DNA of 64,000 bases from Burkholderiaceae bacterium (GCA_017848435.1 JAFEHU010000056.1:179287-243286), one strand, 5' to 3'. Positions 47,103 through 55,621 are shown, numbered from the stretch's first letter. Notes: generated by a model not told the origin, from the letters alone. A program made the numbers and translations.

Positions 47103-47420
47103 TCAAAAATCAAATCCAGAACCAAAGTCATCCATGCTGTGATGACTGAACGAGTCGTTATCGCTAAAACCATACGTGTTTCCGTCCACATCGGTTATCC
47201 CGTCCATCATCGGAAGGCCCGTGGCTGGGTTGACATCAAAACTGTCATCGTGGTGATCGCAATGATGACGCGAAACATCTTCAAAACCGTAGTCATCGAA
47301 GCAGGTCGAGCTAAGAGACGTTACTCCAAACGATGGATCCACACCGGTTGAGATGTGTACTCCCTGCGATGAATACCCCGTACCAAACAGCCAATTACTG
47401 ACACTGGACAACATTCCCAT
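47103..47420 (-). CDS. Small acidic His/Asp-rich hypothetical protein
   Basis: A 105-residue protein beginning MGMLSSVSNWLFGTGYSS, a slightly hydrophobic N-terminus, followed by an acidic, histidine-rich region (RHHCDHHDDSFDVNPATG) and LPMMDGITDVDGNTYGFSD. The block NPATGLPMMDG followed by DVxGNxYG resembles small uncharacterised proteins I have seen in Proteobacteria. A metal-binding role is possible from composition only. The upstream region contains TCTCTCCTTGG on the plus strand, meaning AAGGAGAG on the coding strand, a good ribosome site about 6 nt from the start. Confidence 0.6.
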   Translation of the reverse strand: MGMLSSVSNWLFGTGYSSQGVHISTGVDPSFGVTSLSSTCFDDYGFEDVSRHHCDHHDDSFDVNPATGLPMMDGITDVDGNTYGFSDNDSFSHHSMDDFGSGFDF

Positions 47421-47998
47421 TCTTTCTCTCCTTGGTTGATGCTGTGGTTAAGTTGATCGGAAAAAATATGGATGACCTTTTTCATCCAAACCCGTTCAAC
47501 CCCACGAATTAACTTTAGATCGAATTGAGAAAAGCTCCAAAAAAACGCAAAAAACCGTTCGACTGCAACTGCTCAGGATTTCACTGACATTGGATATTCG
47601 CTTTTATTTGGCCAATTTGAATATTTGTGCTACGGCCTTTAATGGGATTTACGTAAATTAAACGCTTCTGTCGGGTAACGCATGCCAACCCGAGGTGACG
47701 TGCCATCCGTTCAAACGCATCCATTCCGCATCAGCCCCGCCATAGGAGACCGTGGACGTGTGCCGGCCAACTCAACACTTGCCCATGCCGATCAGCAGAT
47801 CCCGACCTTCTGCGTCGCTGTAGTTACGGTGAGCAAAGGCACGCTGTTATCGGGAGCTCTGATGAACAGACCATCTCCTCACAAAAACACGCAGCCCCGC
47901 GCCATCGAATCAAAGTTACAGGACAAATTGGCCGCTGCCGAAAAATACAGCCACACATCATGCAGGCATCTAACAGATACAGCGAGGCGGATGCGCCT
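47421..47998. other. Non-coding stretch before the palindrome array
   Basis: About 580 nt, AT-rich up to about 47,660 and then more GC-rich. A plus-strand open frame (47682-48248) runs through the palindromes but has no protein-like features. I see no gene here. Confidence 0.4.
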
Positions 47999-48482
47999 GT
48001 CCCATGGGATATACATCTGCCAAATGGATACGGCCAGGCGGTTTGTCACTCGCGTCGGGTCACTTGTCGCATCGGACGCCCCACCCCATCCAGCCCAACT
48101 CGGACTGAACGATCCCGGCTGCGCCTGTCCTGGCCGGTTAAAGGTCAGCACGGTGCGTCGTGTTTTGTCCTATCAGACATGTTCCAGGAAAGGCAGGTCA
48201 GCGGGGTCGGCGCCCTTGTCCCATCGGACATTCGTTGATTCGGGCTGACCTTCAGCGGCAGATCCCCGCAAGGCCAAGCAACACTTCCGGATTCGCCATA
48301 GTTTTTGTCCTATCAGACAAGCAACCGGATTGACAGATCACCGGTTTCCGATCGCATGTCCGATGAGACATTTAGAAGATTGGGCGCTATTGGTGGCTGA
48401 CACGGGACTCTTCAGAGCAGGCTGACGCTTCGAGTGTGGGATGCAATGGCGAGTCGAGCGAAGTAGCTTGTCCCTTCGGACA
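47999..48482. repeat. Array of seven 14-bp palindromes, consensus TGTCCYATCRGACA
   Basis: Copies start at 47999 (TGTCCCATGGGATA, weakest), 48065 (TGTCGCATCGGACG), 48166 (TGTCCTATCAGACA), 48217 (TGTCCCATCGGACA), 48306 (TGTCCTATCAGACA), 48357 (TGTCCGATGAGACA) and 48469 (TGTCCCTTCGGACA). An extra half site (TGTCCGACA) is at about 48485. Spacing is irregular (51 to 112 nt). Arms TGTC/GACA are constant while the centre varies in a symmetric way. They look like binding sites for one dimeric protein in non-coding DNA. Confidence 0.8.
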
Positions 48483-48596
48483 CCTGTCCGACATCAAGCT
48501 GCACCGGCACAGGCGCAAAAGCACATCAACCGCCTGGCGACCTGACCCCAGCCACCTGTGATCGAAGTTGGGTATTCAGTTCTACGAGAAGCGCGG

Positions 48597-48631
48597 ATCA
48601 TTTGGACGTGTCAGGGACACGTCCAAATGAT
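48597..48631. repeat. Perfect 16-bp inverted repeat with 3-nt loop
   Basis: ATCATTTGGACGTGTC (48597-48612) is followed by AGG and then its exact reverse complement (48616-48631). There is no T run after either arm, so it is not a typical terminator. It lies between the palindrome array and the iteron-like repeats. Confidence 0.85.
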
Positions 48632-48677
48632 TTGCGGTTCACGAAGCGGGTTGAGGCGTGGAAGGTCAAGCCCTGAC

Positions 48678-48767
48678 TGTTTACAAAATTCGAAGTGTTT
48701 ACACATCGAAAAATGTTTACAACACAAAAAACTGTGTGTCGTACAAAACGGCGTGTGTCCTACACAG
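48678..48767. repeat. Iteron-like tandem repeats, about 18-19 bp period
   Basis: TGTTTACA occurs at 48678, 48696 and 48714, exactly 18 nt apart. It is followed in the same phase by two diverged units (GTGTGTCGTACA at 48734 and GTGTGTCCTACA at 48753, 19 nt apart). The sequence between is A-rich. The arrangement is like the initiator-binding iterons of plasmid origins. It precedes the end of the 213-aa gene. Confidence 0.6.
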
Positions 48768-48850
48768 CGATTTCCAGTGCGTATGACACTGACGAGCGTG
48801 TAGACACCACCGCCAATGGTTTCTGACCCAATTGGCCTGGCCTGACCAGT

Positions 48851-49492
48851 TCAGCCCTTAAAAAATCCGATCTTCATGGGCAAGGCCTCAGGATCAGGCC
48901 CTGGCCAAGGCGATTTCTGGGCGGCGATCCAGAGTTTTTGCAGCGAGCGAAACAACCTCCGTACCTGCCTGCGAACACCACCGAACATGGGATAAAGCCG
49001 TACCAAGCTTTGTGTATTGCTCAATACACACGCCCTGTCCCCTCGCTTGACCATGCGGATGAGGTCTTTTTCAATCTGCCCCAGCACCTCGGGCTTGATG
49101 CGCCAGGTCATGGCACTGTCTCCCCTCTCGCGCTGCTCGATCGACATGACGAAATGGCCAAAGGTGGGGTAGCAAGTCTTCCACTTCTCGCGCCGCCAAG
49201 GCGTGACCTCGGGGGCACGGAGTGCTTCAGGGGTTGCCATCAGGATGATCTCCCGCAATCCTGCGTTGCTGAAAACTGGAGCCGAATAGGCCAGGCCATT
49301 GGGCAACCCCTTTTGCTTGCGGTCTTGCCGTTTCCAACTCGGCAGCTTTGTACCGAACTGCTCCTGGAACTTTGTATCGATTAGCAGCGATTTGTTGGCA
49401 TCGACCTCAAAGCTGGTCCACAAGGTGTACCCGCGCTGGTGGTTGAGCAAGACCTGCTGCATGGCCTGTGAAATGTGTTCGCAATGTTTCAT
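48851..49492 (-). CDS. Hypothetical protein beside palindromes, iterons and structured RNA
   Basis: A basic 213-residue protein I do not recognise. It has no signal peptide or membrane helix. It opens MKHCEHISQAMQQVLLNHQRG; a Trp/Lys-rich middle (TPWRREKWKTCYPTFGHFVM) and a strongly basic C-terminal part (GGVRRQVRRLFRSLQKLW) suggest nucleic-acid binding. Codon use and length look genuine. It is divergent from the putative large RNA, with a 23-bp palindrome and 13-bp direct repeats in the shared upstream region. It could be a replication or RNA-associated protein, but this is only from context. Confidence 0.6.
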   Translation of the reverse strand: MKHCEHISQAMQQVLLNHQRGYTLWTSFEVDANKSLLIDTKFQEQFGTKLPSWKRQDRKQKGLPNGLAYSAPVFSNAGLREIILMATPEALRAPEVTPWRREKWKTCYPTFGHFVMSIEQRERGDSAMTWRIKPEVLGQIEKDLIRMVKRGDRACVLSNTQSLVRLYPMFGGVRRQVRRLFRSLQKLWIAAQKSPWPGPDPEALPMKIGFFKG

Positions 49493-49530
49493 CTACAACG
49501 TCCTAGCTGTGAAGTGCTTTCACACCAAAT

Positions 49531-49553
49531 GAAGGTGGGACAGTCCCACCTTC
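49531..49553. promoter_or_regulatory. Perfect palindrome upstream of the 213-aa gene
   Basis: GAAGGTGGGAC (49531-49541) and its exact reverse complement GTCCCACCTTC (49543-49553) are separated by one base. It lies 38 nt upstream of the gene on the minus strand and ahead of the structured region on the plus strand. It is a candidate operator or short hairpin. Confidence 0.55.
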
Positions 49554-49569
49554 TGACGCGGAGATGCGA

Positions 49570-49604
49570 GGTTTTCGAAAACCCCGGGGGATTTCGAAAA
49601 CCCC
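49570..49604. repeat. Direct repeat TTTCGAAAACCCC with 19-bp period
   Basis: TTTCGAAAACCCC is found at 49573-49585 and again at 49592-49604. The first copy is also part of a 14-bp palindrome (GGTTTTCGAAAACC, 49570-49583). The position in the shared upstream region suggests a regulator-binding site. Confidence 0.55.
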
Positions 49605-49699
49605 TGCATATCCCCTGCACTATGGCCCACGACGAACTGCATGCGGCACCTGCTCCCTGCGGTCGGCGTCTACCCAGTGCCCCTGGAAACGGGGTCAGT

Positions 49700-50656
49700 G
49701 GGTAGTCGCCAAACTGCAAAGCCTTCACTTCGTCCGGACGCGTAAGCGTCCACGGTCCCTGCCAGGGACCACGCCCCAGAACGCCAATCTGGGGAATCTG
49801 ACAGTTGGCGCCCGGTGCTTGGAAACAGGCACGCCGGGTGCGAGAGCGAGCGAACTGGGTAAAACCGAAGGGGGAAACCCCGGCTGGCCAAACCAGTTCG
49901 TTCAGCTCATGTTGTTGATCAAGGTGTGCGACCAAGAAACGGATGCCCGGCACAAATGCCGGTGCGTCCTGATGTTTTCGAAAGTTGGTGCGAGTCCAAC
50001 CCGTGGGACGAGTGGAAACCTCGTAACGCGTGCACTCTGGGATGGCAGTCCAAAGCAGGAGAAAAACCTGCGTCGTTGTCACTGTCCAAGTGGACTGGAG
50101 GCGACGGGCGAGCGGGAGATGAAAGGGGTCACGCCCTGAGGTCCACCCGCCGCGGCTGATAGCTTAACCCGGCACTGCACCTTCGCCGAAAGGCATGGTG
50201 CTGTTGAGTGAGTCACTTAAAAGTCCGAAAGGACCTGGCGCTAGGGCTGAGAAGCCTGCGAATCTGCGAACAACGGAACGGTACCGTACGCTTACCGCTT
50301 TACCACCTTCGGGAGGCGGAAATCATGGAGACGTGCCATGAAATTGAGTATCGAAAACGTGCAGACGTCTAGGTGACGTAGAAGTAGAGGTCATCTAATT
50401 GGGGAAATCTCGTGCTTTCCGGTGTCTTTGGCAAGGCATCGGCAACGGCGTCGCGAACCGTGGTCCGAAGCAAGGGGTGAGAGCGTTCTCCGAGTAGGCA
50501 TTGAACCAAGCGCCGAAAGCGTTTGGGAGTTGAAAGACACGATTTGAGTGGCATCGAATCGACCGAAAGGAAGAGCTGTCAGAGAGACGATTTGATTTGA
50601 AGCTTGGCGGCTTCTTGGGGAGTGGGCAAGGCCTTGGCGGGCCTTGCCTATCTTTT
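49700..50656 (+). ncRNA. Putative large structured non-coding RNA, about 1 kb
   Basis: The stretch has no credible gene but is dense in local hairpins, many closed by stable tetraloops. Examples: GGACGC-GTAA-GCGTCC at 49736-49751; GGTCCCT/AGGGACC at 49754-49770; CCCCAGA/TCTGGGG at 49774-49794; a long stem 49941-49969 with CCGGCA-CAAA-TGCCGG inside; GCAGG/CCTGC at 50055-50071; GCACC/GGTGC enclosing GCC-GAAA-GGC at 50177-50201; GTCC-GAAA-GGAC at 50223-50234. It ends in a strong hairpin (GGCAAGGCC/GGCCTTGCC, 50625-50648) followed by TATCTTTT. Long spurious open frames on both strands are as expected of structured RNA. Strand is taken from the T run. It does not match rRNA, tmRNA or RNase P RNA, and no group II intron domain V or reverse transcriptase was found. 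Confidence 0.5.
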
Positions 50657-50781
50657 CCAGTTCCCTTGGCCGGGAACGAATTTGACACAGTCAGATAGAA
50701 ATAAATTTCAGCCACAAGCCATCGACCTCAAAAAGGAAGAGGCGTCATAACGGCGGTTCACAAGACCTCCGCGATCCCTAC

Positions 50782-50816
50782 AACCCCAGTCGCTTCGGCG
50801 GCTGGGGTTTATTTTT
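50782..50816 (+). terminator. Rho-independent terminator
   Basis: AACCCCAG and CTGGGGTT (50782-50809 overall) enclose CGC-TTCG-GCG, followed by TATTTTTG. It may be the true end of the structured transcript if the hairpin at 50625-50648 is read through. Confidence 0.8.
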
Positions 50817-50829
50817 GTGGGTTACTCAC

Positions 50830-51240
50830 TCAGCAATGAGTGGCTTGTGAAAGCAGTCGCTCAATCGCGGCCAGGGTGAGTGGCATGTGTGCGCTTTGAG
50901 CTGTGTCTTTCAGCGCCACTAGACGAGAACACCACTCTCGATTGAGTTGTAGCGAGGACGGGTGGTTTTCCTCAGGGAGGACAGAAACCCCGGCAGAGGG
51001 ATTTTGATGGTAATTGCCAATGCTCTCCGAAAGAATCAGTTCGGCGATGACTTTTAAGCACTGGAATAACGGGGTTTGGTTGAGTGCTGTGGCGTCGTTT
51101 ATGGCCTCGCATAAACCGATGGTGAGGTCACAGCGGGCTAGGATCGTTTGAGCGTTGGGCAGGTTGGTGGGCGCCGTTTGCACCGGTTTGACCGCTGCTT
51201 TGGACAACAGGCGGTTATGGATTTGGATGGGTTCAGGCAT
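50830..51240 (-). CDS. Hypothetical protein, 136 aa
   Basis: From the ATG at 51240 the frame reads MPEPIQIHNRLLSKAAVKPV and ends with PLTLAAIERLLSQATHC. It is soluble and helical by composition, with no recognised family. The open frame continues upstream to 51345, but a ribosome site (AAGGGGAT on the coding strand) stands just before 51240 and supports the shorter form. It converges on the structured region's terminator. Confidence 0.5.
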   Translation of the reverse strand: MPEPIQIHNRLLSKAAVKPVQTAPTNLPNAQTILARCDLTIGLCEAINDATALNQTPLFQCLKVIAELILSESIGNYHQNPSAGVSVLPEENHPSSLQLNREWCSRLVALKDTAQSAHMPLTLAAIERLLSQATHC

Positions 51241-51426
51241 AGGTATCCCCTTAGTAGTTATTTGGGGAAAGTACTGAACACGTTGAAAGCCATCGCCGGG
51301 TGGATAGCTAAATCGTGCCGAGATTTTTAATCTTTGCAAATCCAAGCGAATAAACAGTGGGGTGTGAAATGGAATTCCAATTGATGGGATATGACTATTC
51401 CGCCTGCTCTTGCCCGTGAATACCCA

Positions 51427-51600
51427 CCTTTAAGAGGCGAAGGACTGGAGCGGAAGTCTGGTGCAGGCTGGAAGCAGCTGGTCGCCGCTCCTGAACATGA
51501 TCGCGACACGAGCGCTGGGCTCGATGCCCATCAGCGGTCTTTCGCCAAGGCCGGCGATCGACCCGTTGCGGACTTTCGCCGATACGCCGTGAATGACCTC
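51427..51600 (-). pseudogene. Unidentified gene fragment
   Basis: A stop-bounded minus-strand frame reads VSAKVRNGSIAGLGERPLMG and LPACTRLPLQSFAS before TAA near 51428. It has a convincing amino-acid pattern but no start and no upstream body, so it seems to be the C-terminal remnant of a larger gene. I could not name the family. Confidence 0.35.
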
Positions 51601-51746
51601 TAAGCAGCGGTTGCTGTCGGTCGCGGCCGTGACCTGAGTTCACGGTGCCTGGCACAAAGCTGTCATTGGCTCACCCAGCAGCGCGGCAGCATCGATGACC
51701 GGTATCGAGGGAGCTGCAGTCATGGTCTAGCACACGTCTCCCCATG

Positions 51747-51853
51747 AACGGGCACGACCCTACGCCTACCTGCGCGATGTCATGGCACGCCTGCCCATGC
51801 AGCCCGCCACCCAGATCGGCGAGCTGCCGCCATACCGCTGGCAGTCAGCCTGA
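51747..51853 (+). pseudogene. Remnant of an IS66-type transposase C-terminus
   Basis: NGHDP followed, after a one-base frame slip at about 51,760, by YAYLRDVMARLPMQPATQIG and ELPPYRWQSA then a stop. This is the characteristic end of IS66-family TnpC. Nothing else of the element remains. Confidence 0.75.
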
Positions 51854-52009
51854 CAGCGCATATTCAGATACACGACCGCGCCCCGCAGTCAAGATGGGAT
51901 CGCCGCGCGATTACGGGCGTCCTACAACCCTTAACTTAAGTCGGCCTACAGGCGAACAGTTGCCCCTCGGTCCCATGCCCCACGGCTGCATGGAATCCAA
52001 GTTCCATAC

Positions 52010-52897
52010 CTAGGCAATTTTCTGACTTACGCTATGCGCCAAACCCAGGAAGGTCGAGATCAGAGGAGCTTGATGCCGCTCCTTTCTACAGATGAAGTGC
52101 ACCTGTGTCGCCATGCTGGTGTCTGAAATAGTTAACTTAACAAGGCGAGGATCTGGCCTGTAGGCTGTTTCCGCCACGACGCCTAGGCCCAGCCCCTCCG
52201 CCACCGCCTCTCGAACGGACTCGCGGCTGCCCATCTCCAGAGCCACCTGCACCTCGACGCCTCGCTCCTTTAGTTCTTGTTCAAACACGCGTCTGGTCGT
52301 CGATCCTTCCTCTCGGATGACGAACCTCTGACCCTGCAGATCACGCAGTTTGAGAGTGGCCCGTTGCGCGAGTGAGTGTTGGGTGTTGCCGAATATCACC
52401 AATCGCTGGGTACGGTAAGCCGCGCCAAATAGATCTGGGTGAGCGACGTGATTGAGCACCATGCCCACGTCTCCCTGGTAGTCAAGAATCTTTTCGGTGA
52501 TGGTTCGCGAGTCGCCTACGCCAACAGCCACGTTGACCTGGGGGAACTGTTTCATGAACAGCTTCAACACGGGCAGCACGTTGTGCGGCCCGATGGCATG
52601 GATGACCAGTCGCCCTACGTATTGATTTTTCGCAGCAGCGAGCAGTGCGTGCGCATCTTCCTCGCCACTGAAGGTACGCCGGGTGTAGTTCAACAGAGTG
52701 CGTCCAAAGGACGTGAGTTCAAGCCGCCGCCCGCGCCGATGAAAAAGCTCCACGCCGAAGTCGACCTCCAGGCGCTGTATGTGTGAAGAAACAGTCGGTT
52801 GTTGAATAGCGAGCACTCTCGCGGCAGCGGTCATGCTGCCGGCTCGGGCCGTTGCGTCAAAGGCCTTCAAGGCTGCGAGGAGGCTGAGTCCAGACAT
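52010..52897 (-). CDS. LysR-family regulator of the phosphite operon (PtxE-like)
   Basis: Protein of 295 residues with an N-terminal winged helix-turn-helix (ALKAFDATARAGSMTAAARV, QQPTVSSHIQRLEVDFGVEL) and a C-terminal effector-binding domain (REAVAEGLGLGVVAE). It is divergent from ptxABCD with a 189-nt shared promoter region that holds a palindrome. In Pseudomonas stutzeri the phosphite operon also carries a LysR gene (ptxE). Phosphite or phosphate status as the signal is inferred from context. Confidence 0.88.
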   Translation of the reverse strand: MSGLSLLAALKAFDATARAGSMTAAARVLAIQQPTVSSHIQRLEVDFGVELFHRRGRRLELTSFGRTLLNYTRRTFSGEEDAHALLAAAKNQYVGRLVIHAIGPHNVLPVLKLFMKQFPQVNVAVGVGDSRTITEKILDYQGDVGMVLNHVAHPDLFGAAYRTQRLVIFGNTQHSLAQRATLKLRDLQGQRFVIREEGSTTRRVFEQELKERGVEVQVALEMGSRESVREAVAEGLGLGVVAETAYRPDPRLVKLTISDTSMATQVHFICRKERHQAPLISTFLGLAHSVSQKIA

Positions 52898-52930
52898 TGA
52901 TGTGATCTATGGGTGCCCTCATTTTTAGGG

Positions 52931-52943
52931 ATGAAAGTTTCAT
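52931..52943. promoter_or_regulatory. Candidate LysR operator
   Basis: ATGAAA-G-TTTCAT is a 13-bp dyad between the divergent lysR and ptxA genes, followed by a related half site (TTCATGAC-like, near 52945). Such a dyad is usual for LysR-type binding sites. Confidence 0.45.
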
Positions 52944-53086
52944 ATTCATGACACCTTGGTCACCCAGACTTGAGCTGTGCTTCCACTGAAGCTGTTTCTT
53001 CCAGAACCTCCTCTTTCCCGAGAGATACCTCTGACCACTTGAGTCCTGGTGTGCGTCTAGCGCACCACAACAAATGAAACCGAGCT

Positions 53087-53935
53087 ATGAAAACTGCAAT
53101 TCGCGAGAGCCATCTGAGCTTGCGGGGTATCACGGTGACCTATGCCGATGGTCACACAGCGCTTGCGCCCACCTCGCTGGAGGTACAGCATGGCGGGTTC
53201 CTTGTGCTGCTGGGCGCGTCGGGCGCGGGAAAGTCAACGCTGCTGCGCAGCATCAATGGCTTGGTTAGCCCCACAGACGGAGAGGTGTCGGTGGCCGATC
53301 TGCCGGGCGGCACCGTCTCAAAACGCAACCTTCTTGAGCATCGGCGCCACTGCGGCATGGTGTTCCAGCAGCACCACCTGATCGGGCGGCAAAGCGTGCT
53401 GGCCAATGTGTTGATGGGCAAGCTCGCCACCCGCGGATCTCTGGCGTCGTTGTGGCCTTGGAGCAAGGCTGACAAGCTGGAGGCGCTGGCGGCCATTGAC
53501 CGCGTAGGCCTGCTTGAGAAAGCCCTAGCACGGGCAGACACCTTGTCTGGTGGGCAACAACAACGCATTGGCATTGCGCGTGCCTTGGTGCAAAAGCCCC
53601 GCCTGCTGCTGGCCGATGAGCCGGTGGCCAGCCTCGACCCGGCGACCGCGCAGAGTGTGTTGACCCTGCTTCACGACATCTGCAAGAAAGACCGACTCAC
53701 GGCCATCGTGAGTCTGCATCAAGTCAACCTCGCGCGCATGTTCGCCGACCGCATTGTGGGCCTTCGCCAGGGCCAGGTGGTGTTCGACGGGACAGCAGCG
53801 CAGTTGACGGAAGAAGCCCAGTCTGCCCTGTACGCGAAGTCGTCACCTGTCGAACCGTCCCGTTCTTCCTCACCTGCCAACATGGGCAGTCAATTTGATT
53901 CCCCCTCTCAATCCAAGGAGTTTTTACCGTGCTGA
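53087..53935 (+). CDS. ptxA: Phosphite/phosphonate ABC transporter ATPase PtxA (PhnC family)
   Basis: ATPase of 282 residues with Walker A LLGASGAGKSTLLRSINGL (about 42-60), the PhnC-type Q-loop GMVFQQHHLIGRQSVLANVL, signature LSGGQQQRIGIARAL, Walker B LLLADEPVASLDP and switch His in AIVSLHQVNLA. The PhnC family serves phosphonate and phosphite importers; the ptxD gene in the same operon points to phosphite. It overlaps ptxB by 7 nt. Confidence 0.92.
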   Translation: MKTAIRESHLSLRGITVTYADGHTALAPTSLEVQHGGFLVLLGASGAGKSTLLRSINGLVSPTDGEVSVADLPGGTVSKRNLLEHRRHCGMVFQQHHLIGRQSVLANVLMGKLATRGSLASLWPWSKADKLEALAAIDRVGLLEKALARADTLSGGQQQRIGIARALVQKPRLLLADEPVASLDPATAQSVLTLLHDICKKDRLTAIVSLHQVNLARMFADRIVGLRQGQVVFDGTAAQLTEEAQSALYAKSSPVEPSRSSSPANMGSQFDSPSQSKEFLPC

Positions 53936-54804
53936 ATCGTCGCCGTTTCCAATTTATCGCTGCCGTCACTTTGGCCGCCCTGTTGCCACTTGGCGCCCAT
54001 GCCGAGGGCAAAAATCCTTCCAAGCTTCGCGTTGCACTGTTGCCGGACGAAAACGCCGCCACCATCATTCAGAACGCACAGCCTCTGAAGCGGTACCTGG
54101 AACAGACCCTGAAGAAGGAAATAGAGATTACGGTGACTACGGACTACTCGTCGATGATTGAAGCCATGCGCTTTGGCCGCATCGAGGTGGCCTACTTTGG
54201 ACCGTTCTCTTACGTACTGGCCAAGTCCAAGGCGCCCAACATTGAGCCTTTTGCCGTTGGCGTGGAGCGCGGCTCTCCGACCTACCAGTCGGTTCTCATT
54301 GCCACGGCGGGCGGCCCGGTGAAGACGCTGGCTGACGTTCGAGGAAAGCCGTTTGGCTTTGGCGACCAGGCTTCAACGTCCAGCCACCTCGCACCGCGCG
54401 CGCACCTGCTCAAGAACTACAAGCTTGACGGTGAGACCGACTACCGCCCCGTTTACCTGGGCACGCATGACGCCGTGGCCCGAGCCGTTCAGGCAGGGCA
54501 AATTCCGGCTGGCGCGTTGTCAAAACCCATTCTGGACAACCTCATCGCCAAGGGCACGGTGGATGCCAACAAGATCGTGCAACTCGAACTGTCAGCTCCC
54601 ATTCCAAACTACCCCATCGCGATGCAGGGCAACCTCACGCCCGAGTTGAAAGCAGCCATCCGTGCAGCCTTTCTTGAGATGAAGGACGCCGAGATTCTCA
54701 AGTCATTCCGTATCGAGGCCTTTGCCGCTACTGATGACAAGGCCTACGACATTCTTCGCGACACAGCACAGATTCTCAAGCTTGATCTGGGACGCATGAA
54801 ATGA
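53929..54804 (+). CDS. ptxB: Phosphite-binding periplasmic protein PtxB (PhnD family)
   Basis: Binding protein of 291 residues, starting at a GTG with AAGGAG 8 nt upstream. A signal peptide (FQFIAAVTLAALLPLGAHA) is followed by the PhnD fold: LRVALLPDENAATIIQNA, TDYSSMIEAMRFGRIEVAYFG and the Ser/Thr-rich phosphorus-binding segment GFGDQASTSSHLAPR. Its stop overlaps the ptxC start (ATGA). Confidence 0.92.
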   Translation: MLNRRRFQFIAAVTLAALLPLGAHAEGKNPSKLRVALLPDENAATIIQNAQPLKRYLEQTLKKEIEITVTTDYSSMIEAMRFGRIEVAYFGPFSYVLAKSKAPNIEPFAVGVERGSPTYQSVLIATAGGPVKTLADVRGKPFGFGDQASTSSHLAPRAHLLKNYKLDGETDYRPVYLGTHDAVARAVQAGQIPAGALSKPILDNLIAKGTVDANKIVQLELSAPIPNYPIAMQGNLTPELKAAIRAAFLEMKDAEILKSFRIEAFAATDDKAYDILRDTAQILKLDLGRMK

Positions 54805-55601
54805 CATCGGTAGCCTTGGAATCCATCATTGCCATTGACGGACAGCGGCGACTCAGACGGCTGGGCGCAGCCTGCGTAGTCCTGCTCGTTTGCACGCTGG
54901 CATTGTTTGTCACCGGTTTCTTTGACGCGCAGCGTTTCATCGAAGGGGCTCCTGCCATTCAGCAGTTGGCCTCTGAGATGGTGCCGCCCAACTTCGCTCG
55001 CTGGGAGCAATGGGTCATTCCACTGCGCGACACCTTGGCCATGTCGATTGCGGGAACGGCCTTGACCGTTCTGGCGTCCTTACCACTCGCGTTGATTGCG
55101 GCGCCCAATACAGCGCCGAATAGGGTGGTGGGACGAATTGCCCGAACCATCCTGGCCGCATTTCGGTCTGTGCCTGAAATTATCCTGGGCATTCTGTTCG
55201 TCGCGGCCGTTGGTTTCGGCGCTCTGCCGGGTGTGCTGGCGTTGGCCCTGCATTCCACGGGCATGGTGGCCAAGTTCTACGCCGAAGCCATAGAGCACGT
55301 GGACCCGAAACCTCTGGAGGCCGCTAAGGCCGCGGGCGCAAGCCGGTTTCAGGTCATCACCCATGCTGTGTTACCGCAGGTTTTGCCCCAGTTGGCGGAC
55401 ATCACCATCTACCGATGGGAATATCACTTTCGCGCATCGGCAGTGATGGGCATCGTGGGTGCGGGCGGCATTGGCTTCGAACTCATGGCAGCTCTGCGCC
55501 TGATCAAGTACGACGAGGTCTCCGCCATTTTGCTGTCCATCCTCATATGCGTGCTCGTGGTCGACGGCATTGGGTCGGCGCTTCGCAAACATCTGAAATA
55601 G
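54801..55601 (+). CDS. ptxC: Phosphite ABC transporter permease PtxC (PhnE family)
   Basis: Inner-membrane protein of 266 residues with about six hydrophobic segments, a long periplasmic loop after the first, and the coupling motif LEAAKAAGASRFQVITHAVLPQVLP. The block WEYHFRASAVMGIVGAGGIG is typical of PhnE. It is coupled to ptxB by a 4-nt overlap and followed by ptxD after 20 nt. Confidence 0.92.
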   Translation: MTSVALESIIAIDGQRRLRRLGAACVVLLVCTLALFVTGFFDAQRFIEGAPAIQQLASEMVPPNFARWEQWVIPLRDTLAMSIAGTALTVLASLPLALIAAPNTAPNRVVGRIARTILAAFRSVPEIILGILFVAAVGFGALPGVLALALHSTGMVAKFYAEAIEHVDPKPLEAAKAAGASRFQVITHAVLPQVLPQLADITIYRWEYHFRASAVMGIVGAGGIGFELMAALRLIKYDEVSAILLSILICVLVVDGIGSALRKHLK

Positions 55602-55621
55602 AAAGAGAGAGGAAGGTAATG

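Noticed and set aside
47682..48248. Plus-strand open frame of 188 codons
   Set aside because: It runs through several copies of the palindrome array, has erratic composition and no family-like features; it is better explained as chance.
47999..48482. CRISPR array
   Set aside because: Repeats are only 14 bp, palindromic and irregularly spaced, and no cas genes are present.
49489..50139. Overlapping open frames of about 190 codons on both strands
   Set aside because: They cover hairpin-dense GC-rich DNA and read as Arg/Gly/Pro-rich nonsense on both strands, as over structured RNA genes.
49920..50660. Group II intron
   Set aside because: There is a GTGCGA-like start and a GGTGCGAGTCC motif, but no domain V hairpin, no intron-encoded reverse transcriptase and no sign of flanking exons.
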